Part shown: one piece after another, positions 11,071-22,917 of the stretch
Numbering within the stretch: position 1 is the first letter of the stretch
How the letters are laid out: every line of letters begins with the position of its first letter
Source of the DNA: Diadema setosum
Lineage: Eukaryota > Echinodermata > Echinoidea > Diadematoida > Diadematidae
Direction: 5' to 3'
NCBI GenBank assembly: GCA_033980235.1
Contig: CM067070.1
Location: 25,530,699 to 25,594,698 of the forward strand
Length of the DNA stretch: 64,000 nucleotides
The notes under the pieces: model-generated
What the model was told of the DNA's origin: nothing
The model's input: the letters and a program-made list of their open reading frames with translations, nothing else
The model's database searches: none
Program-made: the position numbers and the translations under genes

Positions 11071-12708
11071 TTAGTTCGTATTGGAAGTATACTGTAATAA
11101 AATGTACTTCTTTAAGTTTGCTTTAAATGAAAACAAGGAGGCACACTGTTTCAACTCCTCAAGAAGAGTGTTCCATGTATCCGGACATTGATGTCTAATT
11201 GACTTTTGAGCAAGTAAAAGCTTCGGATTACTTAAATGAAAATCATGGGAACGACGGGTAGGGTACCAGGTATAAGTGAATATGGTCATTGGTTACAAGG
11301 TTATTATGAAAAAATGGTAATAAATTTCGAGTGTGTTTATACATAAATATGGCAGTTAGGTATAGATGTATATCATGGGCCTTCAAAGTTTTTGGGCGAT
11401 AAAATATGGGATCAGTGTGAGCAAAAAAAATTTGAATGTGTGCATATACGAAGAGCCTTTTTCTGGAGAAGAAAAATTGTGTTCAATTTTGTTTTGCTAC
11501 TGTTGCCCCATACAATATTACAGTACATTACAATGGTAAAAATGAAGTGTTGTATAACATAATTAAAGTTTGATCATTAATTAAGTATTTCATTCTTCTT
11601 AAAACACCAGTTGCTTTAGATATTGCTGTTATAATATTCTGAACATGAGTACTCCAAGATAGATTGCTATCTAGGGTCACTCCTAGGAACTTGGTTGAAT
11701 GTTTCTCAGCAATGTTTATATCATCAATAAAAATACTTTGAGGAAGGGTGGGTTGGGATTGCAACGTATGAAAGTGTATAAAACATGTCTTTTCAATATT
11801 CAATGAAAGCTTATTACTTCTAATCCATTTTGAGATGTTGCTTAATTCCGTATTTATTGTATCAACCAGTGTTACAATGTCCCTGTGGGAATAAAAAAAA
11901 CATTGGTGTCGTCTGCAAATAAGATGAAATTTAAACGAGGAGAGGAGTTGATAATATCATTAATATAAATCAAAAAGAATAGGGGCCCGAGGATAGATCC
12001 CTGAGGGACACCGCATAACACGTTAGAATATGTTGAGTGAGTGGATTTAAATGCAACATATTGTTTTCGATGACTTAAATAACTTCTGAACCACGACAGA
12101 GTAATCTCTCTCACACCATATTTATGTAATTTTTCAAGTAAAATGTCATGATCAATAGTGTCAAACGCTTTACTAAGATCCATAAAAACTCCAATTATGT
12201 GCTCCTTTTTAGGAAGCGCATCAATAATATTATCAACAGATTTAATTATAGCATAATCGGTAGAAAATCCTTTCCTAAAACCAAACTGATTCGCATTTAA
12301 TATTTCATTTTCAATCATGAACGAGTGACGACGCTTGTAAAATACTTTTTCTAAAATTTTCGATATTTCGGGTAACAATGAAATGGGTCTATAATTTTTC
12401 ACCATTAAGGGATCTTCTCTTTTTTAAATGGGGATAACTTTGGCCGTTTTGAAGGAGTCTGGATACTTTCCGTTGAGTAGGGATAGATTGAATATATGGG
12501 TGAGAGGGGCTGCTAGGAGGTAAATTATTTTTTTCAACAAATTCACACTTAAGTTATCAGGCCCACAGGATTTACTACATTTAAACAATCGAACAGTATC
12601 AATAATTTCCGATTCATTAATTGGAGTAAAAAACAAAGAATTTTGATTACTTTCAGATAAATATTCTTTATAGTTCTTTGTATCGTTTATGGGAATAGAT
12701 GCTGCCAA
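11071..12708 (-). pseudogene. LINE C reverse transcriptase and C-terminal region
   Basis: Minus-strand frames in order: 12708-12424 (SCGPDNLSVNLLKKI, fingers); 12405-11872 with KNYRPISLLPEISKILEKV, NQFGFRKGFST, DLSKAFDTIDHDILL, GVPQGSILGP and the catalytic FADD in FILFADDTNVFF. Then 11803-11528 with TKFLGVTLDSNLSWSTHV and 11289-11071, the typical LINE C-terminal end (CPDTWNTLLEELKQC). All RT motifs are preserved, but the frames are separated by shifts. Confidence 0.9.
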
Positions 12709-13220
12709 AGAAGGACCAACATTAACAAAACAATTGTTAAAAATATTTGCAATTTGATCAGGATTGGTAATAACATTATCGTTGTGAGTAATGCTGTCAG
12801 GACATTCCGTAGGTTTCTTTTTCAGTATTTCATTTTATTTCCGCCAAAGAGCACTTTTATCATCCTTATTAGATTCGAGTTTATTCGAAATATATGATTT
12901 ACGTGAAACTCGAATCAAAGTAGTTAGTTTATTTCTATATATTTTGTACCTTTTCACGTTTTCAGGAGTAGGTTTTCTCAGAGATATTTTTTAAAGACGG
13001 TTTCGAGTGAGAATAGAACATATAAGACCTTGAGTAATCCAGGGTTGCCGAGCTTTTTTCCTTCCATTTCTTTTGGGAGTTAAAGGAATGTGTTTATCAC
13101 AATAATCTAATAATGTTTGTAAAAAAATTTCATAAGAAGAATTAACATCTTGGAGTTCAAAAACTTCATTCCATTGTTCTTCAAATAAATCTTGATTGAA
13201 TGAATCAATATTATGTGGCG

Positions 13221-13632
13221 TTACGTTTCTATATGCATTTTCAAATATTGTTTGGGTTGGTGGCGTATTGGGGTTGTTACAGATTTATTATCAATCATAA
13301 AAATTGGTAGGTGGTCGGATATATCTGAATAAATAATGCCGTTCGTACAGGTTTCCGTTATTACGTTAGACATTATGTTATCTATTAATGTTTTGCTGTG
13401 GGTGGTGTTATTTATTCTGGTGGGCTTATTGATGTGGGGATGCAGTGAATTGGAAAATAATATGTCATGGAAATGGGTGGGTTGTAATAAATCTATATTG
13501 TAATCTCCCATCAAGAAAATGGATTTTCTCTCTCCGAAGATTTTATTAATACAATGGTCGAAGTTATCAAAAAAAAGATTGAATGTCATTTTGTGGAGGA
13601 CGGTAAATGGTACCAACTATAATATTTTTTCC
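13221..13632 (-). pseudogene. LINE C endonuclease, C-terminal part
   Basis: The minus-strand frame contains FLMGDYNIDLL (GDxN-type catalytic motif of EEP nucleases), NKPTRINNTT and SDHLPIFM (the SDH catalytic His motif). It continues directly from the N-terminal half beyond 15107; the two are separated only by the 1470-bp insertion. Confidence 0.85.
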
Positions 13633-13636
13633 TTAT

Positions 13637-15106
13637 CAGTCGCAGCGGACGGGTGCAAGTAACTCACTGTTTTCATTTTGACCTGACCTCGCTTTCCTCT
13701 TGAATGAACACGTTTCGCACGAGAACCGCTAGGAAAGTGTCACAGCAAAACTGCTGTAACTTTACTATTTATTCATATTTTTTGATAATCCAAATGGTTA
13801 TGAAAAGTAAAAACCTCATTTTAACCTGCCATTATGTTTTCTTTTTTATATAACGACGATAAAGTATTTCAAAATGGAGCATAACTTCACTCTCAAAACG
13901 GAAAATAATTGTCAGAAATCGTTGCTAAAATTTCACATTTTGACATCGTGAACAACAAAAAACTTTCAAGTATGTTACTAAGTATGTATTTCTTTCCGGT
14001 ACTCTAAAATATCACATTCGAGAAGTCATGCGTCCGGATATGTCTGAAAATAATCGAAAGTGATGCACTTTCTATCTTCGTTCCGAGCACGAAATTTCAT
14101 AGTCATTCGCACACGGGAAGACAGGGTACAGTCCCACGTACCCACATCTTTGTCGCTCTCACGTCACCTGTACTTCAGTGCAGTACGGCACTGCTGTACT
14201 CTAGTCTTATCGTAACTCGTACCGGGAATTCGTAGTTGTACTGTTACTTACTAGTGCAGTAAAATCTGCGTTAAGTCCGAATAATCCAATGTCATGAATT
14301 TGCAACTGCGTAAATGGTATCATAGCTGATAGGTGTTCAAATTTTTCCTACATTATTTTTAATAGGCCAGTTCTGAAGTGCTTGGTTTTGAGGTGGCGAA
14401 GTCCCCAGCACACTGCTACATTGTTCGACACCGCCTGCGTCCACTCTCATAGCATATAGCATGCATGTGCAGTTTACTAGGCATCCGCAGCAGCCACCTC
14501 GCATCGCACAGTAACAGTACGCTGCATTGCATCGCACAGTAACAGTACGCTGCATTGCATCGACCAATCAGCTCGCTGGATCGAAGCAGCGTGGGAAAGT
14601 CCATTCATTGCGCAAGCGCAAATCAGTTTTTCTTAGAATATGACGTCATTATTCTGGTTTGCTGCTCCTACATTTCTGACAAGATACCTCATTTATTTTC
14701 ACTTGTAACTTCAAAAATAGGTCTTCGGCAAAGCGAACATGGCTACTTTGACGTCCGCACATGTCTTCTGAATATGTATTTCAAGTTTCATGAATATTAA
14801 GTGGTGCGTCCAGATGTGTCTGGAAATAATCGGACGGTAGTTTTCCGACACAGTGAAACATGAAATGTTTAATAACTTAAAAAGTTCTCAATCGTTTCTC
14901 GTGATTTTTCGTATGTGGATAGAAATCATGATTCTGCATTGATACTGAAAGTTCGAGCGATTTTGGTTGATGTATAGGAGAGATATGAGAAGGCGAAATT
15001 TTGGTGAAAATGAGGACGCCCGATTCGCACTGCCTCGATGACGGTTGAAAATTCAAAACGTTTCGTGGGTTTCGGGGGAGTTAATTACAGTCGTCCGCTG
15101 CGACTG
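13637..15106. mobile_element. 1470-bp DNA element in LINE C, TSD TTAT
   Basis: The ends CAGTCGCAGCGGACG (13637) and CGTCCGCTGCGACTG (ending 15106) are perfect 15-bp TIRs. TTAT is duplicated at 13633-13636 and 15107-15110. Excision restores the LINE endonuclease frame (ILND joined to KEK). Inside are a 28-bp tandem duplication near 14506-14561 and a subterminal repeat (GCGTCC-GATGTGTCTG-type near 14028 and 14803). No transposase is seen. The 4-bp TSD does not fix the superfamily. Confidence 0.85.
14506..14561. repeat. 28-bp tandem duplication
   Basis: The unit CATCGCACAGTAACAGTACG plus 8 more bases occurs twice head to tail inside the 1470-bp element. Confidence 0.85.
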
Positions 15107-16495
15107 TTATCATTTAAAATTTCAATAAATAAACTTTCTGATTCCTGAATACACAAATCAGTTCGAATTTTAAATTCAATTTGATTATTGACGTACATGG
15201 CAACCCCACCTCCTTTGCCATGCTTTCTATCATTACGAATAAAATTGTAACTTTCAGTAGCAAATAGGTCCGGGGAATTGGTGTGCAACCATGTCTCGGT
15301 AACTCCTATGACAGAAAATGGGAAATCATTGAGGGAACTTAAAAATAATTCAAATATTTCAAAATTTTTATTTAAACTTCTTAAATTAAAGTGAATTAAA
15401 CTGAAATTAGCACAAATCTAATTTGCGTTATTGAAAGGAAACTGACTGTTAACCCTATTAAGCCCAAGCTATTTTGACCCCTCGCAGGCCCAAGGGGGGG
15501 GGGGCACATTGTGCCCCCTATATAACTTTTTTATTATTTGATGTATCATCGTCATATTTGGCACGTCATACTGACCATACATTTGAATTTTCACAAGGTC
15601 ACCCATGGAGGGCGCTATTAACAAAAATATAAAGAAATACATAGGAAATATGCTAAAAACATGATTTTTCGGTATAATTTCTTTATCCCCATTATATATG
15701 TCTTATTATAGACCAATCATTTTCATATTTGCCACAAATGATAAGCAAGTGGAATTTTATTGTTTGTTATGTTAGAAATTTCTCAAGGTCACCACATGGG
15801 GGCGCTATTCATATCAACATAGTGATACATTATGAGACATGAGATGAAATGTTTGGGATGGGAACATGTATAGTTATGACATTTCATATTTGCATAATAC
15901 TGGAATTTTGAGATTGCAAATTGATAATATGATAAACTAATGATATTAGAGGCATAACTTTGGTGAAGGAATCAAAATAACTCAAAATATAAGGGCAATC
16001 TATAGAAAATATTATTGTTTTCAATTATCTCTATTATATATATATTGTTTTATGCCTTTGTCACATAAAAACAAAGGAATTATAAATAATAAGAAAAACT
16101 TTCCAGGACCATAATTACTTCAAATTTTGCTTCTTCAACAAATTTCAGCAAAGAAACACCCATTTCATACACTGTAATGCTGTTAAATGAAATGGGAACA
16201 GAAAATAGATGCAAAATCTGACTGACATGGTTGTCAGTTTATGGTTGCCATGGCAACCAGCAACATCAAATATAGCTAAATTATATATCAAAATGTTTGC
16301 AATAAGATTTTAGGAAAAGTCAGCAAATTTGGTTGAAATCGGATTAAGGACGAAGGAGTGGCAAACGAAAATCTGGTGGGGGGCACAATGTGCCCCCCCC
16401 CCCTTGGGCTTTATAGGATTAAATTCGTTCATAGTGAAGTACTGGCTTGTATGGTTCACTAGCTGTTGGTCATCTATTCCAATATCAGAATCCAT
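15107..16495 (-). pseudogene. LINE C endonuclease, N-terminal part
   Basis: Minus-strand sequence 16495-16423 begins MDSDIGIDDQQL. After the TTAA element (16418-15453) it continues with FSLIHFNLRSLNKNFE, VIGVTETWLH (catalytic Glu) and KHGKGGGVAMYV, as in EEP endonucleases of CR1/Jockey LINEs. An in-frame TAG near 15418 is a decay mutation. The frame then runs into the 1470-bp insertion at 15106. Confidence 0.8.
15453..16418. mobile_element. 966-bp TTAA element in LINE C with GCACATTGTGCC palindromic subtermini
   Basis: TTAA at 15449-15452 and 16419-16422. TIRs CCCTATTAAGCCCAAG and, reverse-complemented, TCCTATAAAGCCCAAG are followed on both sides by a G-run and GCACATTGTGCCCCC. Excision restores LINE reading (MNEF-NSQ). 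There is no transposase, so it is a non-autonomous piggyBac/Kolobok-type element. Confidence 0.85.
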
Positions 16496-16665
16496 TTACA
16501 ATGAGTGACAGTACGTGGTAGCTGCATATCATGCTGGTGCAACGTGAAGTGCAGTGCACATCGTATGCACGGGGTGTATACGATGAGGTGCATCGGTGCG
16601 TGGTGTGCTGTAACATACTATAAAGGAGTGATTGAATCGAAATACTTAGAGCCAGAGTCAACATA

Positions 16666-17174
16666 CACTGCAAAAAGTCCGGTGTTAAATAGTGAACACC
16701 GAGCTGGTGTTAAATGTTCGGTGCTCGTTTATGGTGCTAAATTAATACCTACGGGTGTCATTTCCAAATTTTAAACTGTTTTTTGAAGAGTTTCTTAGTA
16801 ATTGCACTTCTTCTTGATTTGTAATTTAAACAAGACGGTCAAGAATTTTACATTAAAATACTAGATTTTTGACAAAGTAACACCAGCTGGTGTGGTCCCT
16901 TATTGAAGCTGGACGGGTGTTAAACCATTGATATTAACACCAGCAAATATCAAATCAACACCATGTGGTGTCATTTTTGAATTAACACCACGTGACAGTG
17001 TCAAAATAACACCAGGTATAGTGTCAAATTAACACCGCGAAGTGTCAGGTGAACACTTTTCAATACCATCACAGTGCATTCTTAACACTTGTGGGTGTGG
17101 TCCTTTATTGAAGTTTGATCGGTGTTAGATTTAACACCCGTGGTGTTAGATCTAACACCGATGTTTTTACAGTG
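16666..17174. mobile_element. MITE rich in GGTGTTA/TAACACC repeats, CACTG ends
   Basis: Ends CACTGCAAAAA and TTTTTACAGTG, flanked by TA on both sides. The interior carries more than ten copies of GTGTTA/TAACAC in both orientations. CACTG termini with a 2-bp flank suggest an EnSpm/CACTA-like non-autonomous element. Confidence 0.7.
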
Positions 17175-17699
17175 TAATTACGTTACTACTAGTAGTCATT
17201 TAACAAAAACAAACAAACAGGGGAACTTAGCTATAAATCTGCGTATAAATGCACATTTAACTATTATTGACCTTATTGAGTTCTCAATGTACCATACAAA
17301 CTCTACCAAAACTCCTGCACTGGATTTACTATCATAAGAATAGAACATAATAAAATCTGGTTCACCTGTAACATACAAATTAAGAGGTATTTAACATTCA
17401 GCGACAACAACATCTTCTCTCGGAGCTCTTTGATTAGGGGTGTGAAACGTTGAAATGCGGTTATTTCAGATCATCCAGTATAATAATTGCTTTCGCAATT
17501 ACACCGCATGCATACCAACCATTGACATTTTCTGAAGTTTCCGCTCTGAATGTAGTGCAGGTGCCTAGTCCACCATACAAAGCGTCACTTGCAGTAGTTT
17601 GTAAAATGGATTACCGATTGTCTGTTGACCTGTGAAAAGGTCTACACTTAAAGGTTAGTGACACACCGGAGCACACCGCGGGGCCAGCACGGCCAACCA

Positions 17700-17819
17700 C
17701 CGGACCCCCCCCCCCCCCCCCCCCTCCACACGGTTTTATACCATATGAAAGGAGTGGAAGGGGGCCCGGCAGCCGACCACGCCGACCCCACATTACACTC
17801 CAGTGTGCACCATACCTTG

Positions 17820-17864
<45 letters not shown>
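17700..17864. repeat. Poly-C tract and (TA)n microsatellite
   Basis: A pure C run (17704-17724) lies in an imperfect inverted arrangement (CACACCGGAGCACACCG-type against CAGTGTGCACCATACC), followed by TA dinucleotides at 17822-17863. 17865-18525 shows nothing recognisable. Confidence 0.85.
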
Positions 17865-17868
<4 letters not shown>

Positions 17869-18526
17869 CTTTTTTCAAACAAACATAGAAATCAAGGTTC
17901 CAAAATTAGTATTTACGCTAATGTGTGCGCGCGCATATTACAAGTTAACATCTCTTTGGTAGATAATTTGTGCCTTTTGGGTGAAAAGCTTCCATAATAT
18001 ATACCGCACGGATATTTGTTCCAAGTGAGACATTATTGTACTCTAGGTGCAATGATCCCCCTCCCCCTTACCCCACGGCAAGTCTACAACATGTATACAA
18101 CTACAAGATGTGATAATGAAATATAATCTATTTCGTAAGTGTTTCTCCCCTGCTCTCTCCTTGCGCTATGCGATAACAAGTCTGGACCTGCCTGAGCTAG
18201 CATAGCATGTCTAACATCCGTTAACAATTTCCTCTGTGATAAAATTTAGTCTTCGGTCAAAGGAAAATCATAATCAAAACGATTAGTACATGTTGTAAAA
18301 ATACTCGCTTTCAGTGCAACATATTATATTTACTGTGAGGTAAAATTTCTTTATTTTTTGATGAGATATTCCCCTCTCCTTTTTTCATTTTAGTTTCTCC
18401 GGTCAAAAATAATATAGGCGTATGTATAATCAATCATAAGAGAGCGTTTTGACTAAAAACAAACTGACTTGGAATGCCGGGAATATATTCATATTTGAAT
18501 GACGCGCCTCAAATACAAAAACAACA

Positions 18527-20827
18527 ACAAACTAGAGATTGTAATTTGTCATTACTGACAAATTAAGGTGATCCGATTTTTGTTTATCAATGATTCGAGT
18601 CCTGATCGCAATACGCATGAACATACAGGTTTCATCTGTGTTTAGAGACATTGGCCGTGTGATGTTTGGATTCTCATTTAGAAAAGGAAGTCATATCTGC
18701 CATCCTTGGTACTACATTCTGTATACACTAGATAACGAAGATACAGCAAGAAATACATATGACCTTTGACCCACCTTTACACTCCCAAGATGGCACCTGA
18801 GGAAAAAGTGGTTAATTTGTGAAATGATTCTTGCGACATCGCCTATAAGTGTGCAAAATATGGGAAAGATAGGACAGGTATTCACCAAGATACAAGATGA
18901 AACAGTTATGACCTTTGACCCTTATTTACATACCCAAGATGACGTCTGATCAAGAAGTCGTTATTTTATGAAATAATGTAGGTGACATGAACTAAACATG
19001 TGCAAAATATGGTGGTGATAGAGCATGTTTTTCTTGAGTTTTTGCAAAGAAAGTTGCGCAAAGAAAGAAATATTTCAATACATCGTTGATGAGCTTTAAT
19101 TTCAATCAAGTATTTTGACGTGATACCGACATCGTGTGAAAAAACAAGTGCACTTATATGATAGCACAAAGTTTCAGCTACAACATATTAAAATCTAGGA
19201 GAAATTCACTGAATCATAAGTGAGATAGTGCTTGATAAAGATAGTCATGTCAATTTTAACATCTAGAAAAACTCCCTCCCATAGAGATAACACGTAATAG
19301 CGAAGATTGAGAAAGAAGTACATATGACCTTTGACCCCACTTTGCACACCCAAGATGGCATCTGAGCAATTAGTGGTTATTTTGTGAAATGATCCTTGTA
19401 ACATGGTCTTTACGTGTGCAAAATATGAGAAAGAAAGGACATATATTTACGAAGATACAGGATGAAACATTTATGACCTTTGACCCTAATTTACATACCC
19501 AAGATGGCGTCTGATGAAGTAGTTGTTATTTTGTGAAATAATGTTCGTGACATGAACTAAACATACGCAAAATATGGTGGTGATAGAGTATGTTTTTCTT
19601 GAGTTATTGCACAGAAATTTGCAGAAAGAAAGAAATATTTCAATACATCGAAGATAAGCTTTAATTTCAACCAAGTTTTTCACGTGATCCCGACAACGTA
19701 TGAAAAAATGAATGACACATTTAAAATAGCCCTACGTCTCAGCTACAACATATCAAAATCTTAGAGAAATTCACCGAAGCATAAGTGAGCTACTGCTCGA
19801 TAAAGATAGTCATGTCAATTTTCATTTCCATAAAAATTGCACTCCCATAGAGATTACACGTAAACTGGTCAAATTTGACAAGGTTACCTTCAATCCATTT
19901 TTTCGAGGTGATTTCGTTATCTAATCAAAATTGTGTGATCACATTCATGAAAGAGCATTTCATAAGCTACAACATATTGAAATTTAGGTGAAAATTGGCA
20001 AAGGATAAGTGAGATACGCTCGAGTAAACTTGAAATTTGATGACGTCATTTTGAAAATTTACTTTTTTTTTACTTTATTAAGAAATTTGATATCTTTTAA
20101 TCATTTTGTCAGCATAGCCAGCCCATGAAATGGCATGTACAACTCATCAGCTTTCAGAATATATCAAGAAAATGGGGAGTCACCATCCATCCTAACGAGT
20201 AAAATCCGATTTAAAATTAGAGGTTTTTTGGCATAGTTGCACTGTATATCGCCATTGACGCGCGCGCGGAATTTCAACTTTGACGAGCCCGTATGACGTC
20301 ATATTGAGTCGGATTGACTTGAAACTTGGTAGAAATATTCCTTGACATTTCAGACATCCGATCCATGTAAAAAAACGGGAAATTTCTATTGCATATGAGC
20401 TGTGCGTGCGTATATGCGCGCGCGCGTACGCGTCCGTCCAATTTTTTCAATTTTTCAAAAAATGCTCCAAATTGTCTGAAACGTGTGCAAAAAAATTTTG
20501 AGCTCGATTGGATACAAATATTTATATTATATTACGCGTGCGTTTTAAGTGTAGATATGAAATTTGAAAATATGTGTAGAATCAGATTGACTTGAAATAT
20601 ATGTGACGTAAATTTCATTGAAAAATTCCATTCCATTAATGAGATATGAATGAGTTTGTGTTTTCATATAATGACGTCATAGTGACGTCACGATTGACTG
20701 ATCACTGTGATTTTATAAAATTTGTCGTCTTTGGGACACGATACATATATGGTATAATTTTGAAATTGATAGGTGGAGCACTTTCTGAGCTAATCGATAC
20801 ACAACTTTTGCGGAGAAATAAAGAAGA
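18527..20827 (+). repeat. Large noncoding repeat unit, copy 1 (~2.3 kb)
   Basis: Begins ACTAGAGATTGTAATTTGTC, then TGACAAATTAAGGTGATCCG. It contains two internal sub-repeats of about 550 bp, recognisable by CCCAAGATGGC and TGACCTTTGACC, then a CRE-rich segment, a Z-DNA-prone GCGCGCGCGTACGCG stretch, and the ending ACAACTTTTG...AGAAATAA. Copy 2 follows directly. No long conserved ORF; apparent ORFs are chance. Confidence 0.85.
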
Positions 20828-22917
20828 ACTAGACTCGGAATTTGTCAACACTGACAAATTAGGTGATCCGATCTCTTCGAAAATCAATGATTTGAGTCCT
20901 GATCCAAATATTCATGACCATACAGGTTTCATCTGTGTTGACGGGACATTGGCCGTGTGATGTTTGGATTCTCATTTAGAAAAGGGAGTGAGACCTGCCA
21001 TCTTTGGTACCGAATTCCGTATACACTAACGGAAATACAGAGTAAAGTATATTTGATCTTTGACCTCACTTTGCACACCCAAGATGGCGTCTAAGCAAAA
21101 AGTGATTATTTTATGAAATGATTCGTGTAACATGGTCTTTGCGTGTGCAAAATATGGGAAAGATAGGACATGTATTCACCAAGATACAGGATGAAACATT
21201 TATGACCTTTGACCCTAATTTACATACCCAAGATGGTGTCCGATCAAGTAGTTGTTATTTTATGAAATAATGTACGTGACATGTATTAGACATGTGCAAA
21301 ATATGGGATTGATAGCCATTGTTGTTGTTCATCTATTGCACAGAAAGTAGTATAAAGAAAGAAAAATAAAGAAAAATTATGTTATTTTATAGAAATTTGA
21401 AGGAGAAGCATAAAAAAATGAGAAAAAGATAAAGTTAGGAAAGAGAGATTAAGATTAACTAAAGAAAAAGAAGAAAAAAGTGTTTAAAAAAAATATTGGC
21501 AGGAGTGAGCCTCGAACCAGGGACCTTAGGATTACGAGTCAGATGCGCTACGCAATGACCTATTTCATTCTCCATAGGCCCTGTGTATTAAGCAAAATGA
21601 CGCTGCATCGAAGCCTCGTGCCATTTTCAACCAAGTTTTTCGACGTGATGCCGACATCGTATGAAAAAATGGAGGGCACATATACAATAGCCCAAAGTCT
21701 CAGCTACAACATACTAAAATCTGGGAGAAATTCACCGAAGCAAAAGTGAGCTAGTGCTCGAAAAAGAGAGTCATGTCAATTTTCACTGCCAGAAAAACTG
21801 CTCTCCCATAGAGATAACACGTAAACTGGTCAAATTTGACAATATTACTTTCAATCCATTTTTATGAGGTGATGCCGTCATCCAATCAAAATGTTGTAAT
21901 CATTTTTATAAAAGATCATTTAATCAGCTACAACATACTGAAATCTGGGTGTAAATTGGCAAAGGATAAGTGAGATACACTCGAGTGAACTTGAAATTTG
22001 ATGACGTCATTTTGAAAATTTACTTTTTTTTTATTTTATTAAGAAATTTGATATCTTTTAATCATTTTGCCAGCATCGCCAACCCATGAAATAACATGTC
22101 CAACTCATCAGCTTTCAGAATATGTAAAGAAAATGGGGGGTCACCGTCCATCCTGACAAGTAAAATCGGATTTAAAATTGGCGTTTTTTTGGCATCGTTG
22201 CACTGTATATCGCCATTGACGCGCGCGCGGAATTTCAACTTTGACGGGCCCGTATGACGTCATATTGAGTCGGATTGACTTGAAACTTGGTAGAAATATT
22301 ACTTGACATTTTAGGCATCCGATAAGTGCAAAAAACGGGAAATTTCCATTGCATATGAGCTGTGTGTGCGAATATGTGCGCGCGCGTACGCGTCCGTCCA
22401 ATTTTTTCAATTTTTCGAAAAATGCTCCAAATGGTCTGAAACGTGTGCAAAAAAAAATTTGAGCTCGATTTGAGCATACAAATGTTTCAACGCGCGCGTA
22501 CGCGCACGTTTTAAGAGAAAATATGAATTTTGAGAATATGAGTAGAATGCGCATAACTTGAAATATATGTGACGTAAATTTCATTGAAAAATTCCATTCC
22601 ATTAATGGGATATGAATGAAAATGTGTTTTCATATAATGACGTCATAGTGACGTCACGGTCGACTGATCGCAATGGTACATTAAATTTGTCGTCTTTGGG
22701 ACATAATACATATAAGGTATGAGTTTGAAATTGATACTCTGAGAACTTTTTGAGTAAGTAGATACACAACTTTTGTCCAGAAATAAGAAGAAGAGCACAC
22801 AAAGAATCCGTACAGATACAGAAGGTGATCCGAGAGGATACTCGGATCACCTAAAAAGAAGAACAGAGAATCCGTACAGATACAGAAGGTGATCCGAGAG
22901 GATACTCGGATCACCTA
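20828..22917 (+). repeat. Large noncoding repeat unit, copy 2 (~2.1 kb)
   Basis: Starts ACTAGACTCGGAATTTGTCA and GGTGATCCGATC, in register with copy 1. It ends in a palindrome AGGTGATCCGAG...CTCGGATCACCT that is itself duplicated (about 22825-22856 and 22888-22917). It carries a tRNA-like insertion (21493-21560). The GGTGATCCGA terminus in inverted form at both ends suggests a TIR-bounded element. Confidence 0.85.
21493..21560 (-). pseudogene. tRNA-derived pseudogene (CGT anticodon loop)
   Basis: The minus strand reads GTAGCGCATCTGACTCGTAA then CCTAAGGTCCCTGGTTCGAG. This has a tRNA anticodon loop CTCGTAA and a B-box-like GGTTCGAGGCT. The acceptor stem cannot form and the T stem is broken, so it is a pseudogene or SINE relic. 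Confidence 0.5.

Larger units (their letters stand above)
10981..16500 (-). mobile_element. Non-LTR retrotransposon LINE C, split by two DNA transposons
   Basis: Minus-strand ORF2 starts near 16495 (MDSDIGIDDQQL) and ends at 11071, followed by a poly-A tail. After subtracting the two inserted elements (13637-15106 and 15453-16418) with their target duplications, about 2.98 kb of ORF2 remains, close to the usual ~1000 codons. Domain order is EEP endonuclease then RT. Frameshifts and an in-frame TAG near 15418 show that it is dead. No ORF1 is visible upstream. Confidence 0.8.

Noticed and set aside
17648..17878. ORFs with Gly and Tyr-Ile repeats
   Set aside because: Translation of poly-C and TA microsatellites.
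22141..22602. A 153-residue ORF in the large repeat
   Set aside because: Its frame is not maintained in the other copies of the unit (20.2-20.6 kb and 36.4-36.9 kb).
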